Shown here: in pieces, positions 38,118 to 52,400 of the stretch
Numbering within the stretch: the first letter of the stretch is position 1
How the letters are laid out: each line of letters starts with the position of its first letter
Origin: Hydractinia symbiolongicarpus
Lineage: Eukaryota > Cnidaria > Hydrozoa > Anthoathecata > Hydractiniidae
Direction: 5' to 3'
Length of the DNA: 64,000 bases
NCBI RefSeq assembly: GCF_029227915.1
Contig: NC_079879.1
Location: 21,220,501-21,284,500 of the forward strand
Made by a program: the position numbers and the translations under genes
The notes under the pieces: model-generated
The model's input: the letters and a program-made list of their open reading frames with translations, nothing else
What the model was told of the DNA's origin: nothing
The model's database searches: none

Positions 38118-40411
38118 ATAAAGACCACATTTATGTTTTTTTTTATAAGAAACTAAGGGAACGGCTATCCTGAGGAAGTTTTACCAATAAAAGTTTTTTA
38201 ATGAGTTTCTTAATGTTGACGTGTCTATAAGGGTGATATTCAATCAAAAACATGATTTGGATACAACTAAGGCAATTTTATCAACAAATATACAAGAAAA
38301 GATGAAATAATGGCTTTTTATTTATCATCTAAAACGAAGACTGTCCCGTTGACATCGTCATTTGTAAAAAATTTGTCCAGTTTCTTGTTATACCAGGTAA
38401 TAATTATTTGAATGCCATTTAAATGCCATTCGAATGTCATTGATTGATGGGAGGCATGTGTGAAAAAAGGTTCTTACTTAAAATTTCAGTTTTATGGCTG
38501 GCAAAAGTTTCTGGATTCTTTTGAAAAAACGTGCAGGTGAGCTCAACTTTGTTGATACAAACTTTCATTGTGTTTTTCTGTAGAATTGGTGGTAGACACT
38601 TTCTTATGATATTTCGATTTATTACAGGTGAAATAGTCTTATGTTTTCAGATCTCTCGAAAAACAGCAAAAAGTAATAAATTTTTACACTTGTTTTTAAA
38701 AAAACTGCATGAGAAGAAAATAAACTAGACTGGTTTCCCAGAGCAACAGGTGTTCTCTTTTTTAAAATAAAATTAGAAACAGTGAATTAGTACATTTTAA
38801 AATATTTTCTAGTTTTCTATCATTCACATTCAGCAAATTATTTTCCTTCATTTTTTCTTTTTGTGAATGTTTTTTACAAAAAAAAACCTTAATAATGAAA
38901 AAAGTAGTTTCATACTTCTTGTGAAATAAAACCTGAGGGTAAAATGAAAACATTTCAGATCAAAAAAATTTATAAACAGAAAATCTCTAAGCAGAATTTA
39001 CTTGTTTTTTTTTAAACAGTGTACTCCTAATTAGAGATTTTATTTAACCTGCAGAAAACTTTTCATGGTATGCACTAAAATTAAATGCATGCAGTAGAAT
39101 TAAAGTAGCCCCAGTGTTAGTTTTCTTAAAAAGGCTGCAACGTTTATCTAACAAGTAAAGGAAAACAGTAAAAGAAAACAGTAACATACGATTTCCTGTT
39201 ACATAACATATTTTCATTCATCAAATTTACCAGGCATGCTGGATGACGTAAACACATGGTTTTAAAAAAACACATGTGCAGTAAAAAATTGGAATTTTAA
39301 TGATAAAAAAAGAAATTTTAGGTTTAGTTGTAGTTTTTTTTATATTTAACATTTTTTGGTAGATGCCTAGTTAGTTATATTTGTCCAAATGTTTTAAACG
39401 CAAAAAAAAAACTATTAAAAATTAAAAAACACGTGTATAAGCTATATATAAATGTAAATCTTTACTATAAATACACAAATATCAAATCAGAAAAATTATA
39501 ACTTTGGTAATAATAAAGATATAATAACAAAGAAAATATATATGTAAAACATAAACCTACCTCTTCTCTCGAATGTTTATAAAGTTTCTAACACAACTCG
39601 CTTCACCTGGTGAATACTGTTCTATAGAGATTGAAAACTACATCATTTTCTGCATTATTCAGCACAAGAGTAGTATATGTGTTCAACTCTTATTTTACAG
39701 GTGTTAAATGCAAGCTATACACCAAAACAGTTTGCTTCATTCAGCAGAACACGTGAACCAAAATAAATCAAAGCGCGCTCAAAGTTTCTATCAATAAATG
39801 ATATGTATATGTATTTAAAAAACAAAAACAAATCAAAATTGGAACATATTTAAATGCCTTTGAACAACAACAAAAGAGGAATTGTGTAAAATTAAAGGAA
39901 AATATCTCTCAAAACAATGCTCATTTACGCATGGATTGAAAAAACCGCATGTCTATCTTCTGTATATATTATCTACAAAAAAAACAACAACCAACTATTT
40001 GTTGGAAGTAAACAAAAGTTTCCATGGCAACATAAGTGCTCATTATGTGGTAGCACCTGTTAAGTAGAAGATAGTTCCCTTAAGATTAGTTACCAGTTAA
40101 CACTCTTTAGATAGGGGTGTTACCATGAGTAAGTTATGATAACCCACCCAGAGGATGAAATAATTCAGCCATGATGGGAAAATGTGTTTTCTTAAACGCA
40201 ATGCAATGCACTAGTTAAACATTGACTGAAATTGTCCACCCTTTTTTGGCCAAACTCAGATGAAATTATGAACGTGTTTTCCTACTTGTCAATAAAAATG
40301 ACAAGAAGAATAAGAAAAAACAAAGTTAATAATAAACCACTAGGTTTTTGTTGTATTTCTTTCACAATTTTATTCACTACATCAAAACATATTTTAAATG
40401 ATAAAAACATG
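38118..40411. other. Between SRP72 and SSUH2, probable 5' region of SSUH2
   Basis: No clear coding exon. A possible non-coding first exon of the SSUH2-like gene ends at about 39,562, where a good donor on the minus strand (AGAG|GTAGGTTT) occurs. The 3' untranslated region of SRP72 must also lie just below 40,412. Confidence 0.35.
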
Positions 40412-43400
40412 CTACCATCCACCCTTTTTCTTCTTCTTTGATTTCGATTTTGCACCAGGTTTTTGTTGGCGGGGAGGCACCACGTTGGCTCCACCTGGAC
40501 TATTGTGAGGAGATGTGCTTGTAATGCCAGGCTTAGGTGATGACACTGAGTTGGGCTTTGGCGAAGCTTGTCTAAAAAACAAAGTAAGGGATAAAAATTT
40601 ATAGTTATTCAAATATTAAAAAAATATAAATTGTAAATAAACTTGTTCTGCTCACAAAAAATGTTTAGACTGCTATTTTAACTTTCTTAGCAACAAATTA
40701 TAGATACATGAAGTGAAATGAAAGAAACAGCAAAAAAAATCTCAGATAACATTTTACTCCAATGAAATTTCGCTGGCTCAAAACAATTTTTCCCGAAATA
40801 CTGCAATACACTCTATTTTTAATGTAAGAACAATTTGATACAAACATTTTTGCCTCAATTTTCAGGATTTAAGAACAAACCAAGGTTGTTTTTATAACAG
40901 AAAATAAAAAAGAAAGACTTTTTCTTTTTTAACAATAATAAACAGTGGATCATGATCTAATTATATAATCTTCTGTTATGTAGATCTAGCAAGGAATATT
41001 CGCATATTTATTTTTTGTTATTAAATGTTTTACACAAAAAGAATTTTTTTTAATGCAAATGTAATCTATAACTTCTAAGTGATCAAAAAAAAAACTTATC
41101 ACATTTTAGTCTACCCATAGAAAATTTAATAACCAGTTTCAACACCAAATTAAGTAGCTACACGAAAAATAAAATAGCGGTCTTTTAAAAGTTCTACTTG
41201 TTAGGTATTCGTTTGTAACTTTTTACGGCATTTTACCATTTTAATGACTAAACAGTCTATACAATCATTTTGCAATATGGAGGGGTTAATTCCATCACAA
41301 AAAGGTTGGGAAGAAGCACTAATTTAGTGTTATATGATTTCTGAATGAGCCTCAAACTGACATCTTGCTGTATCTTCCTTTTAAGACTAAAAAAACTAGT
41401 ATTGAAAAATTCTCTGTTTTTTAAAACAAAAGAAAATAGTTTTCTATACACCATTTTCTTCAGAAAAACCCTGCAGAAACATTTTAAGTTTTAGAGACAC
41501 TACTTACTGTTCTGAAGCGACACTTCCTTGGGTGCCTTTCCCTGAAAAAAGAAAAGAAAAAAGAAATAGAATTCAACACAGAGATAATTTAAAACAGAGC
41601 ATAAGAGAAAGCACCCACTATGGAAAAGATATATATAAAAAGCAATCCAATAAAGCTTAAATTCATAAAATCGAAAAAGATTTTTCCTTTAAAATAATTA
41701 GCATTATTGGTTTTAAACTAAGCACGTGACACACCTATTGTATTTGTTCCTCTTTTCGCTTTTTTATGTTTGAACGTTGAACGCTCCCAACGTGGAAGCC
41801 AGCGTTCTGGATCAGGGTCAACATCAGGGTTGTAGTTCTTGGGCAATTTACCTAAACATATATGTATATTAATTTATAATTCACCATGTTTAACCATTTT
41901 CTATTTGACCTGTATTAAACAGGTCAAATAGAAACCAATTTTAAGTACATAGAGTTCATTTCACTTTGTGTGTGAAGGAAAATGTTTGGTTCAGAAGAAA
42001 CAACGAAACAATCAAGGTTAAAATTTAACTAACTCACCCTTCTTTCTTTTTCTTTTCTTTTGTTTAATGATGACATCATCCCTAAACACAACATGACGCT
42101 TTGATGGTGAAATTGCAATAGAGGAATTTTGATAGAGAAGTTGTGATAAAGAAATTGTGATAGAGAAATTGTGATAGAGAAGTGGTGATAAAGAAGTTGT
42201 GATAGAGAAGTTGTGATAGAGAAGTTGTGATAGAGGAGTTGTGATTGAGAAGTTGTGATAGAGAGGTTGTGATAGAGAAGTGGTGATAAAGAAGTTGTGA
42301 TAGAGAGGTTGTGATAGAAAAATCATGATGTGAAAATTGTATTTGAAAAGAAAAAACAAAAATACAAATTCAGCAAAAAAAGAACAAGAACGCATACTTC
42401 GACTCCCCCTCCTCTAAAGATTGTTTTAGTGTTTTTTTCGAGAATCTGAAACTGCCTATCATTTCAGTCATTTCCAATACATCGAGATCGAGTTCCTTTT
42501 CTTCTAGCGCAGTGGATAACTCTGGAAGATCGACACTATGTCTAAAATTTTTATTAAGGAATGCACAACAATAAATGTTTTCAGTCAAATTTAGGTCAAA
42601 TGAAAAGGAAATCATACTAAAAGGTTTTAAAAAACGCATTTGGGTATTTTTCAAAATCCAGTTCATAAAAAAAAAGATAGATACATTCCTGCTTTTTTAC
42701 ATAAATCATTATCAATGCTAGGCCACTGTAAGATATTACGATGTTGACAAACGAACAGATAGCATTGTCAACAAAATGGTCATGATATTGAAAAGATACT
42801 CTTCAGCTTTCTGTAAATCAAACTTCGAGTAAGCTGCAACTATCTTTGCAAGTGTAGTGATTTCTGTGGGATCCTCTCTAAAGTTAGAAAGTGTTGGATA
42901 TTTTATAGACAAATGATGTTAGGCAACTTTTTTCAAAAACATTATTTTAACATCAACAATTAAAATTAACATATACTTTGCCGATTGGAGAAAACTGGAC
43001 TCCTATAATTCTAAGAAGAAACTACCAAACTTGCCTGATTTTTTCAAAATAGGTTTTTTTTCACATTAAATCATTTCTAAACACATTATCTCCTAGTATC
43101 TCCTTTTAATAAAGACAGTATATTTTCACTTACTTCCTAAGCATCTCTAACATTTTAACTGCAGATTCCATGTCACCAGTAGTCAGTTTAAGGTTCGAAT
43201 TTTCCCTCATGAAGGTTACGACGTGTTCTTTTTGCACTTTGTTCTAAAAAACAAAGTTTGCAAAAATGCTTACAGAGAAACAAAAAGGTACGTTTTTTGA
43301 TGCTTGTTTATAGCTATATCGTCCAGTTTAGTATCTTCTCCTGCTATCAACCTTGATATCAGTGACTGTTCCAGTCCTGGTAACGCTCGCCCGGGTGATA

Positions 43401-46400
43401 CTCCTCTGCAGGTAGCAGAAGTAGATTTTAATATTTTTACCTCGTATCACAATACACTGTTCGAATGCTGAGGGGAAATGTTTTTTTTCAAGTTATACAG
43501 ATTTCGAATTTTAAAATGTTAATTTAATTTTTTTAAATTTGGTCAGTACAGTTACTCTTGTATCGGACTTCTGGTTGAAGGGGGACTTAAATCCTTCAAA
43601 TTGAAACAGATTCCACTGTAGTTATATGTGTTATAATTATATCACATAAACAGAGCAGTAGAAAAGCATCTTCAGACAAGATGAAGAGAACTGAATCTGT
43701 TAAAAATTGTTTTCCGTGAAGATCAGAGTATCAACCACTCAACCATATTGTAATGTCTTACTGGATTTTTTCGTCCATATTCAACTGCTTCCTCTAGACA
43801 GGCTAATGCTTCACTTTGATTTCCCAAAATGTTATATAAGCTAACACGCAATGAAACCTGAAAAGTTAAAAAAAAAGTGTTGGAATGCACTGAGAAAAAA
43901 ATACATATCCTATCAAATATATTACTATTGCATGACACTTACTATAGCGGGTTTGTATTTGACCGTATCATCAAGTCTTTTTAGTGTGTCCAACGCCTTT
44001 TCATGCTTTCCTAAGAAGTGTTAAAGTCTACATTAGCAAGACATTCAACGCTAGGCACAACTTGACTTTCAAACTTTTGGGCATGGACAAACAATTTTCT
44101 CTAAATAATTTCTACCTTTAGACATATGTAATTGACACAAAGTCAGCACAACATCGTTCGAATTGATACCTGATGATATCAAGCCCTAAAGAAAAGCAGC
44201 ATTAAAAAATTCCATATCAAAAAATGCTGTAAAATTTTATTTTTATAAAAAATTTGCAATCCACTTCCTGCGCAACCCTGCACAAACGGCACAGTATGTA
44301 ATTACTATCACAAGGAAAAAAATAGAATGACTGTCTTTAAGATTCTTATGCGTGTTGCATACTGTAACATACAGATATTCCAACATTTTTAAAAATATTT
44401 TTTTAAACATTGCAGCTACACAGAAATAAACTTAACACCTCTCCTTCCATCGTTGCGCTTACCTCCAGGTGACTCAATGCTTGTTCTTCATGTTTGTCTC
44501 TCAACTGTACAGCTGCTTCAAGTAAAGCTGTCTTGTTTTTGTCTGATGCTGTTTGCTTTAAATTTGATAAGCACTTTTTACATTTTTCCATCTACAAAGA
44601 AAATGATGAGTGGTTAGCATTCTAAAATACAGTTATTTCAATTCAAATCTGTTTACATCATTGCCCAATATTATGCACACGCCTACTTTGTAAACAATTT
44701 CTGAGTTTCGACAATAAAAAGGCTACAAAATTTACATAGAAATAAATCCTACAAATTCTAGGCCATCCTACAAAATAGAATATACAAAACTGATGCAAAT
44801 TACCATAAAAGCATTTTGAAAAGACTTACTTGGTTTGTGTACATATATAACAAGCATTTGTTTATTTCAACTGCTTGTTGCTGCACTGATGTCAATTTGT
44901 GTGGTAAACCATCAACACAGATAGATTTGAGTCTCTTTTTTGAATCAAACAAATCTCGGTCCTATCACATATAAAAGTTAACATACATAACAAAGATATT
45001 TTCCTTTTTACAGATTTCAACATTTCCACAGAAAAGTGATTCTTTAAAAAAAAGTTTTTTAATCACCCCTTCGGTGAATTATGTAGGGTTAAAATCTAAA
45101 GTTTTATAAATGTTACGAAGCAAGAGCTTATACAACACAATCTTTAGTTTTAATATTGTACCTTGTTAATAGATATAATGTTATTAGAGATAACAGCAAC
45201 AAGAGCAATGTCAGGAGGTTTCGACTTTAAAACTTGATTATAAAGTGTCACAGCATCGTTCGTCTTTCCTTGCAGTTGACGAATGTAAGCAAGTTGTGCT
45301 CTAAATAAAAAAAACAAAACAAATGTATAAGTGCAAGCTCTACAAGTGTATGCTTTCTGTGGATTAATTCAAAAATATACTCTAGCATAAGGTGACTTTA
45401 TTATAAAAACCTATCAAAAAAATCATTATAATTGACACAAATAAATTCCAGACCATAAAAAGACACCAGTATTGTTTTTATATTGAAAAATAAACAAATA
45501 AAAAAAATAGGGGTTGTCAACAAATTTGTTTCAGTAGCTCCGAAAACATTTGTTCTACCTGATAACACCAAGCTCTTCCTCAACATCCTCCTCAGTTGTA
45601 TCCTAATCAAAGAACATGAATTTCTATTTTCAATATCAATTCAATATCAATTTAATTCAATAAATCAAGAACTAAAAAAGCTTTTTTTGTTAGTAGAAAT
45701 ATTTTCAACTACATACCCTGGTAGTTTCTTTTAGTTGACCCTGGTAGTCGCTTTTACTTTTTAAGGCAATGAATATTGTGTTAGGGGGATATAAAGCAAT
45801 GATATTTTTATGTTTATTGCACATTAAAATAAGCGATGAAGAAAGCGATGAATATTAAAATTTTCAATATTTTTTTAAGCCACGAACCAAGACCTTCATG
45901 AAATAGAAATATATTCAGGTTCATATCCTGGTAGATTTTACCATTTTTTTTAGTTTAAGTAAAAAATAAAGGTAATGTTACTGGTCATGTTTTTTTCAAC
46001 AATTTATCGTGGACTGGAATTGTTATTTATGTGCAAAATTTCTGTATAATGGATTCACAAAACTGCATTTGTGCTTCGTAAAAAATAATAAAAGGCAAAA
46101 AAAACAACACTGCTTACTTCGTCTGCCTCCAAGCTCTGGCGACAAAAACCTAAATAAGTTATAAAAAATTTAAACACAGTGTTAATAAGATGAGCAATAT
46201 CTTACAAACATATTTAGGATAATGTGGAATTTGATTCAACGCAAAAATAGAAAGATATTTTGTGTTAAAAACTTATTTAGAATACATGTAAATGCAAATA
46301 AAAATACCACAGTATAAATGAAAAATAGTGTTGTAACTGGTGGTCATGGATAAAAAAAGATATTTACATTTCTCATCAGTAATTTTACTCCTGTTAAGGG

Positions 46401-49400
46401 ATATGCATTCAAACTTTATCAATGCATAGCTTTTATAAGGTGAATTGATTAACATAAATTTTAGTCAGAATGACACTCGTTTGTTGGTTCCAGGCCTTTT
46501 AATTTTTTACTGACGACCAAATAAGTCGAGATCTGCAACTTGGTTCGCAATAAAATTTCTGGGTAAGCTTGTATAAGCCCTATATGTTTACCAACAAAAT
46601 TTGATTGCAAACCGACGTGCAGATTCCAATTAATTGGTATATTGATTAATAATAACAATTAAGATCTATACGAGCGATCAAATACACAGGCTACAAATAA
46701 CCCTCCAGGTGAGTATCATGAGAGCTGAAGCAATAACTTGCTATTTATGTCAAGGTCTAAGATAAAGCAAAAATCTGAAAAAGGTTTTCTGATCTCTACA
46801 GATGGAATTAAGTACACAAAACAACAATTGTAGACTAATTACTAAATAGTAAATTAATATTTAAATACAAATATTAATAGAAAAAAATCCGAAAATTTTG
46901 TTCTATCAATACACGTGCAATCATTTATAGTACCCTAAATTAGTTACTGAAAATAAGTGAGTAGGGTTTTTCTAAAGGACTTCTTCAAGGTTAACTCATA
47001 CCTACATAGTTTGTTCCAAGAAACTTTCAGTTACGAAAAAAACGGGTCCTACCTTCTGCCTCTTTAAGTACTGTTTCAGCTTTTTCAAGATTTCCTTGTG
47101 CAATAAGTAAACACGCATAGTTGTAACATAATTCATATGTGTCAGTTCTGATATTTGAACTGCCCTAAAATATGAAACAGAGACTTTTAAAATTTTTTTG
47201 CTTCTTAAAATATTTGATTTTTTTTTAAGTTAACATAAAATGAATAACAATAAAAAAAAAACTGGCACCGCCTCTGCAAAATAAAGTGCCACAAAAATCT
47301 ATGAAATTTTAACATCAACAAATAATACGATGATTGTGAGTTATTCTCAAAACAGCACACACACCAGGTTTTACCAATATTCACAAATATTCATTTACCT
47401 TATATACAATATACTTTCTAATTCTACTTTCTAGGTACTCAACAAAATATTCTAAACATGTTTTTGAAAGCAAGAATGCTGTCAAATTTAATCTATGTGT
47501 GACAATAGTTTTGATAAAGATCATTTCTCTCTCTGCTTCAGGTAATGTCTAACTTTAAATCTGTCATTGTCTATACCTAATAGTTCAGTAACAAAAAACT
47601 AATAATAAATACACACAATATTTTCTTTTTTCCACATTTTTGCTGCAGCAATAACTGCAGCCATGTTTGCTTCCCGTTCGTCTCCATAATCATCCTAAGA
47701 TGAGAATAAAATAGGGTCTGAAGATTTTTTTGTGGTACACCTTTCTTACATGGTAGAGCAAATCATATATTTATCCTATGAAACCTACTTTCAAATGCTA
47801 CCCTTAACAGATTATTACTTACAGCAGAGTTCTTTATCAAACTTCTGTATAACTCTAAGCAACTACTGTAATCTTCCAACCGATAATTCTAAACATGAGA
47901 AATACATTTACTTGAATTAAGAAAATGGTTTACCAAAAACATAAAATTAGGCTGAGGTTAAGAACCAATTTTTTAAGACACATTTTAAAACCCCCCTTGC
48001 AACTATACTACGCACATATCCAATGGTAAGTTTTTGTACGTTTGCTCATATTGTAAAATTTATTTTATATTGACGATTATGTAAACTTTTCAGTCAGTAC
48101 TGTTTTTTTATTACAATTATTTATATGATACCCCGTGACTTCACAAGTTCTTTTTTTTACTTCTGTATTAAATCTGGGGTTTAACCAAGATATGCCATTA
48201 TTCTTCTGCAAGAAAAATTTCTGACAAGTGTATTTTCTTTAAAAAACATTTTTTGCAAAATTATTAAAAATGACTTTTTTGCTTTGTTATCACAAATTGC
48301 TTTAACATTTACAAATTGCCAACAGAAAGACTCTCCTTGTGCTATGACCACTTTAATGGACTTTAATAAAGCCAGTCAATTAAAAAGGATATTCTAATCT
48401 TCCCTGAAAAATAATAATTAATTTTGCAGAGGTTATGTTGTTAGGGAATGCATCGATTAGTTTACAGCAACTCCTGTAAATAGGCATAACTTTTAATGGT
48501 GGATTTTAGTCTTGGTTAAATTTCTTTCAAACTGCTTTTGTATAATATATAACATTGTAGGGGAATGTTGACACAGGTTTTTTAATAAATTTGATAAGCT
48601 ACACAATGTTTTAAATTGAAAAAACATTATTTGCTTTTGTTTGTTATTATTGACTTCCTCCCCCGTTTCTTAAATAAAATACCCCCCCCCCCCCCCCAAA
48701 TGCCATAATGTAATATCATATGATAAGATTTAAAGAGATCTACTATTATCATTAATCTGATAGGGGCCTTTTTTTTTTCTATACACTTGAACACCATATG
48801 GAGATGAGAAGGAGAAGTTAACCTGGATGAGTTATTCTAACACGTTTTTTAGCACAGAGTTTTATTGTATTGAGAATAATTTGGAATGAGAATAATTTGC
48901 CTGACGATAATGTTGCAGAGGGGCCAGTTATGGATCAAGTCAAAATGGGCAGTGGGAGCTGTTAGGACAATGAATATTGAAAAAACTACAGATGTGCCAG
49001 GTGTTGTTGCACAGATGGTAAAAGCATCTGCATATATTGGAGTTCAGCTTGTAATGAGTCTTGCCAATCAGATTTTGTCTTTGTAGATTTGAGTGCCATT
49101 CAAAGTTAATTGGCAGGCTAGGATTAAATCCTTGACTAAAAACTTACCCTTTTTTTTTAATTTTAAAAATTTAGGAAAACGCACACAGATATTTAAAGGT
49201 ATGTGTAGGTGTCGGCAATAGCCCCAACTAACAAATTGAACTGGGGTGATGATGTTTTATGTTTAATTTTTTTTTGTTAAATATTTATGAATAAGATAAG
49301 CAACAAAGAATTTAACAAACACACACGCGCAGTATCTACTATCTTTCTAAATCCAAAATGCACTTTTTAACTAACATGAATCCTTGGTTGCTAAAAGAAA

Positions 49401-52400
49401 TATGCCTTTGCAAAAATAAATACGCAAATCACTTTCCTTTGATTTGTAAAAAATTGTACAGTTAATATTGTAAGTTTAAGGTATAAAAACTAACAGTAAA
49501 AACGTCTCACCACTTGAGCTAGCAATTCATTTTCCTTCAAGCCTGGATTCTCTAGACCATTTAATATCTTTGCTGCTTCATGTAATCGATTTAAGCGATA
49601 TAAGCAGTATGCCTTTTCAAACGTCATTTGCAACAACCTATATTAAGATATAATATGATACATGATAAAATACTAATAAATGTGTAGGACTGTCAGTTTG
49701 TTTGTCTGTATGTCTATAACGCTTAGAGTACATATATTCTTAGCAAGTAGGACACATTTTAAAATCAAGAAAACAAAATGGATTTTGGAGCTGAAAGGTT
49801 GATATCATTAAAAAAAAATTAATAAACATTCATATCCCTAAAACTTTTTTTGGTATCTTTGTAACCATTCCCTGAAAGCACATGGTTCTATACAATCTCT
49901 TGATAAGCATTTCAAGCAGTTAGTGCAGCTTATTTAAATCTCATGTTTCAGTGCATTGCTGATGTGATTAAAATTTGTTGCCGTAGAGGTTTGCTTCCGT
50001 AATAAAATTGATAATTTGCACCTGTAGGCCTATTAATTACCCCATTATATTAATATTTTAATACACGTGTCTGTTTGCAACACACAAAAAAGGATGTGTT
50101 TTTTCCTTTGAAGTAGCCAAAAGGGTGTTGATTTCTTTGAGTGTTAAGCACAAAGCATGAAGTAGACTGACAACATATTAAATTAAATTAGTTAAGCCAT
50201 TATATATAGTCTATAACTTTAGGGGGAAATAACTTGATGAACTAAATAATATAAATAATATCATGTCATGAACAAGCGAGTTTATTCTAGGCTACGTTTC
50301 AACAGCTACAGCTGTCATCGACGGGCAATGATCGTAATAATCTTTGGCTATTTATTATTTGAAGAGATACTTAGAGGATCGAAATTAACCAATCAGATCA
50401 CAGTAATTAAAATAATTAACTTTTTCACGGACCCAGATAAATTGATTAAAATCTTTCCTTTTTCTAAAAGTTTGCTTTATGTTACGTTTTTTTTTCTAAA
50501 AGTTCGCTTTTTTGTTACGTTTGTCCCGAACCATTTTTTTGTACTTTTTTCCTAAATGTTCACTTTCCGAAGTGCGGGTAACCATATTTCTGGAAGTTAA
50601 TAGGAAATACTATTGATATGAGTATTTGTGTCTATACTATTTATGGTTTCTTTTACTTTTTTTGCTGTCCAACCAGACTCTCGGTCAACGATCTTTTTAT
50701 TGTCCCAGTCTATAACATGATCATTCTTCCAGCTATGGTCTGCAATCTCATTTTTGTCTGTATCTGCAATGCATATGGCTCTTTTGTGCTTTTGCACATT
50801 TTGTTTAAACATTCGTTTTGTTTCACCGATATAAACAGCATCACAATCCTTTTATGGGATTTCATAGACAATATTACATTGACTCTCTAGACATATTTTG
50901 TCTTTCGGATGTGACAGTATACTACGTAGCATGTTTTTAGATTGAAACACTGGCTTTATTTTATGATCTTTCAATACCTGACGAAGTATAATACTTGTCC
51001 CTGGTATACATGGCATACATACAGGGGCTACTGGATCATTTTCCGCATTTTCCACGTCACTGCTCTTATCAGTCCTGTTCATGATTTTCCTCTCAACCTT
51101 TTTAATGGCCTGTCTCGAGTACCCATTTGCAAGTAAGGCGTTGTTTATATGAGATAACTCTTTCTTTCGGTCATTCTCTTCACTGACTACATTGGCTGCT
51201 TTGTCCAGTAATGAGGACACTACACTTTCTTTGCATGACACTTGTTCATGGCATGATAATTTAAGAGACAAGAGAGGAGTTGAACGTCCTCCACCATACC
51301 TTAGTTTAAAGGGGCGATTGTGGAAGTCCCATGAAATGCCACATAGTGATAGTGTCACTTTAAAAAACACCCAGTCCGGTCTGTGAATGTTTGGCGCTAG
51401 GAAGGGCATCCAGGTGTAAAACAATGCCAAAACTCTTTATTAATGGCCGTAAGAATAGTTGATCAGACAAACTGCGTAAACAGGGCTGGAACTCTAAGGA
51501 GTGAAGGTGTCGCTCACGGTAGGACAGATGTCAGGTGTGAGCATCGTCAGACCGTTACTCAGGTATCACATCACAAGGTAGATAACACTAGGTTGAGGAT
51601 GGCTAGTGTAAATGTTGGTACTCTAAGAGGTAGAGCAGGTGAAGTAGTTGAAATGTTAAAACATAGATCCGTTGATATGTGTTGTGTTTAGGAAGTCAGG
51701 TGGAAAGGAGCTTCAGTGAGATTTGTGGAAGGTAGGAGGGCAAGGTATAAGCTTTTTTGGATTGGTAATAGTGATGGATATGGAGGAGTTGGCATATTCG
51801 TTGCAGAGAAGTGGGTGGAAAAAGTAATAGATGTTATGTGTGTTAATAGTCGTATTATAGTGATAAAGTTTTTGATAGGTAATAGGATTGTCACTTTTCT
51901 GTCAGTTTATGCTCCACAGTGTGGACTCAGTGAGGAAGATAAAGGTAAGTTTTATGATGAGTTAATAGCAGTCACATCAAAGTTTGGAGACACTGAACTT
52001 GTCATGGTGGGTGGCGACTTTAATGGCCATGTTGGGAAGTCATCTGAAGGTTATAGAGGTGTGCATGGAGGCTATGGATTTGGGAGCAGAAATAAGGAAG
52101 GGGAGAGAGTGCTTGAGTTTGGAATGGCAACGGACATGGTGGTTTGCAACACATCATTCAATAAAAGACAGAGTAGGCTGATAACATATGAGTCAGTTGG
52201 TTGTAAGACACAGATAGATTACTTCCTGGTTAGAAAGTCAGACAAGAAAGTGGTGAAGGACGTGAATGTTATATCGGGGGAAGAGTGTGTTTCCCAGCAT
52301 AGGTTGCTGGTTTGTGATACTATCTTGAAGAGTGTTAAAGAAGCCAAGGCTTTCCCTTGTCGAAAAGTCTGGAAGCTGAAGGAAGGGATTGTAGCAAGAC

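Noticed and set aside
43330-43430. Possible extra SRP72 exon
   Set aside because: The flanking exons already join in frame and match the expected protein without it.
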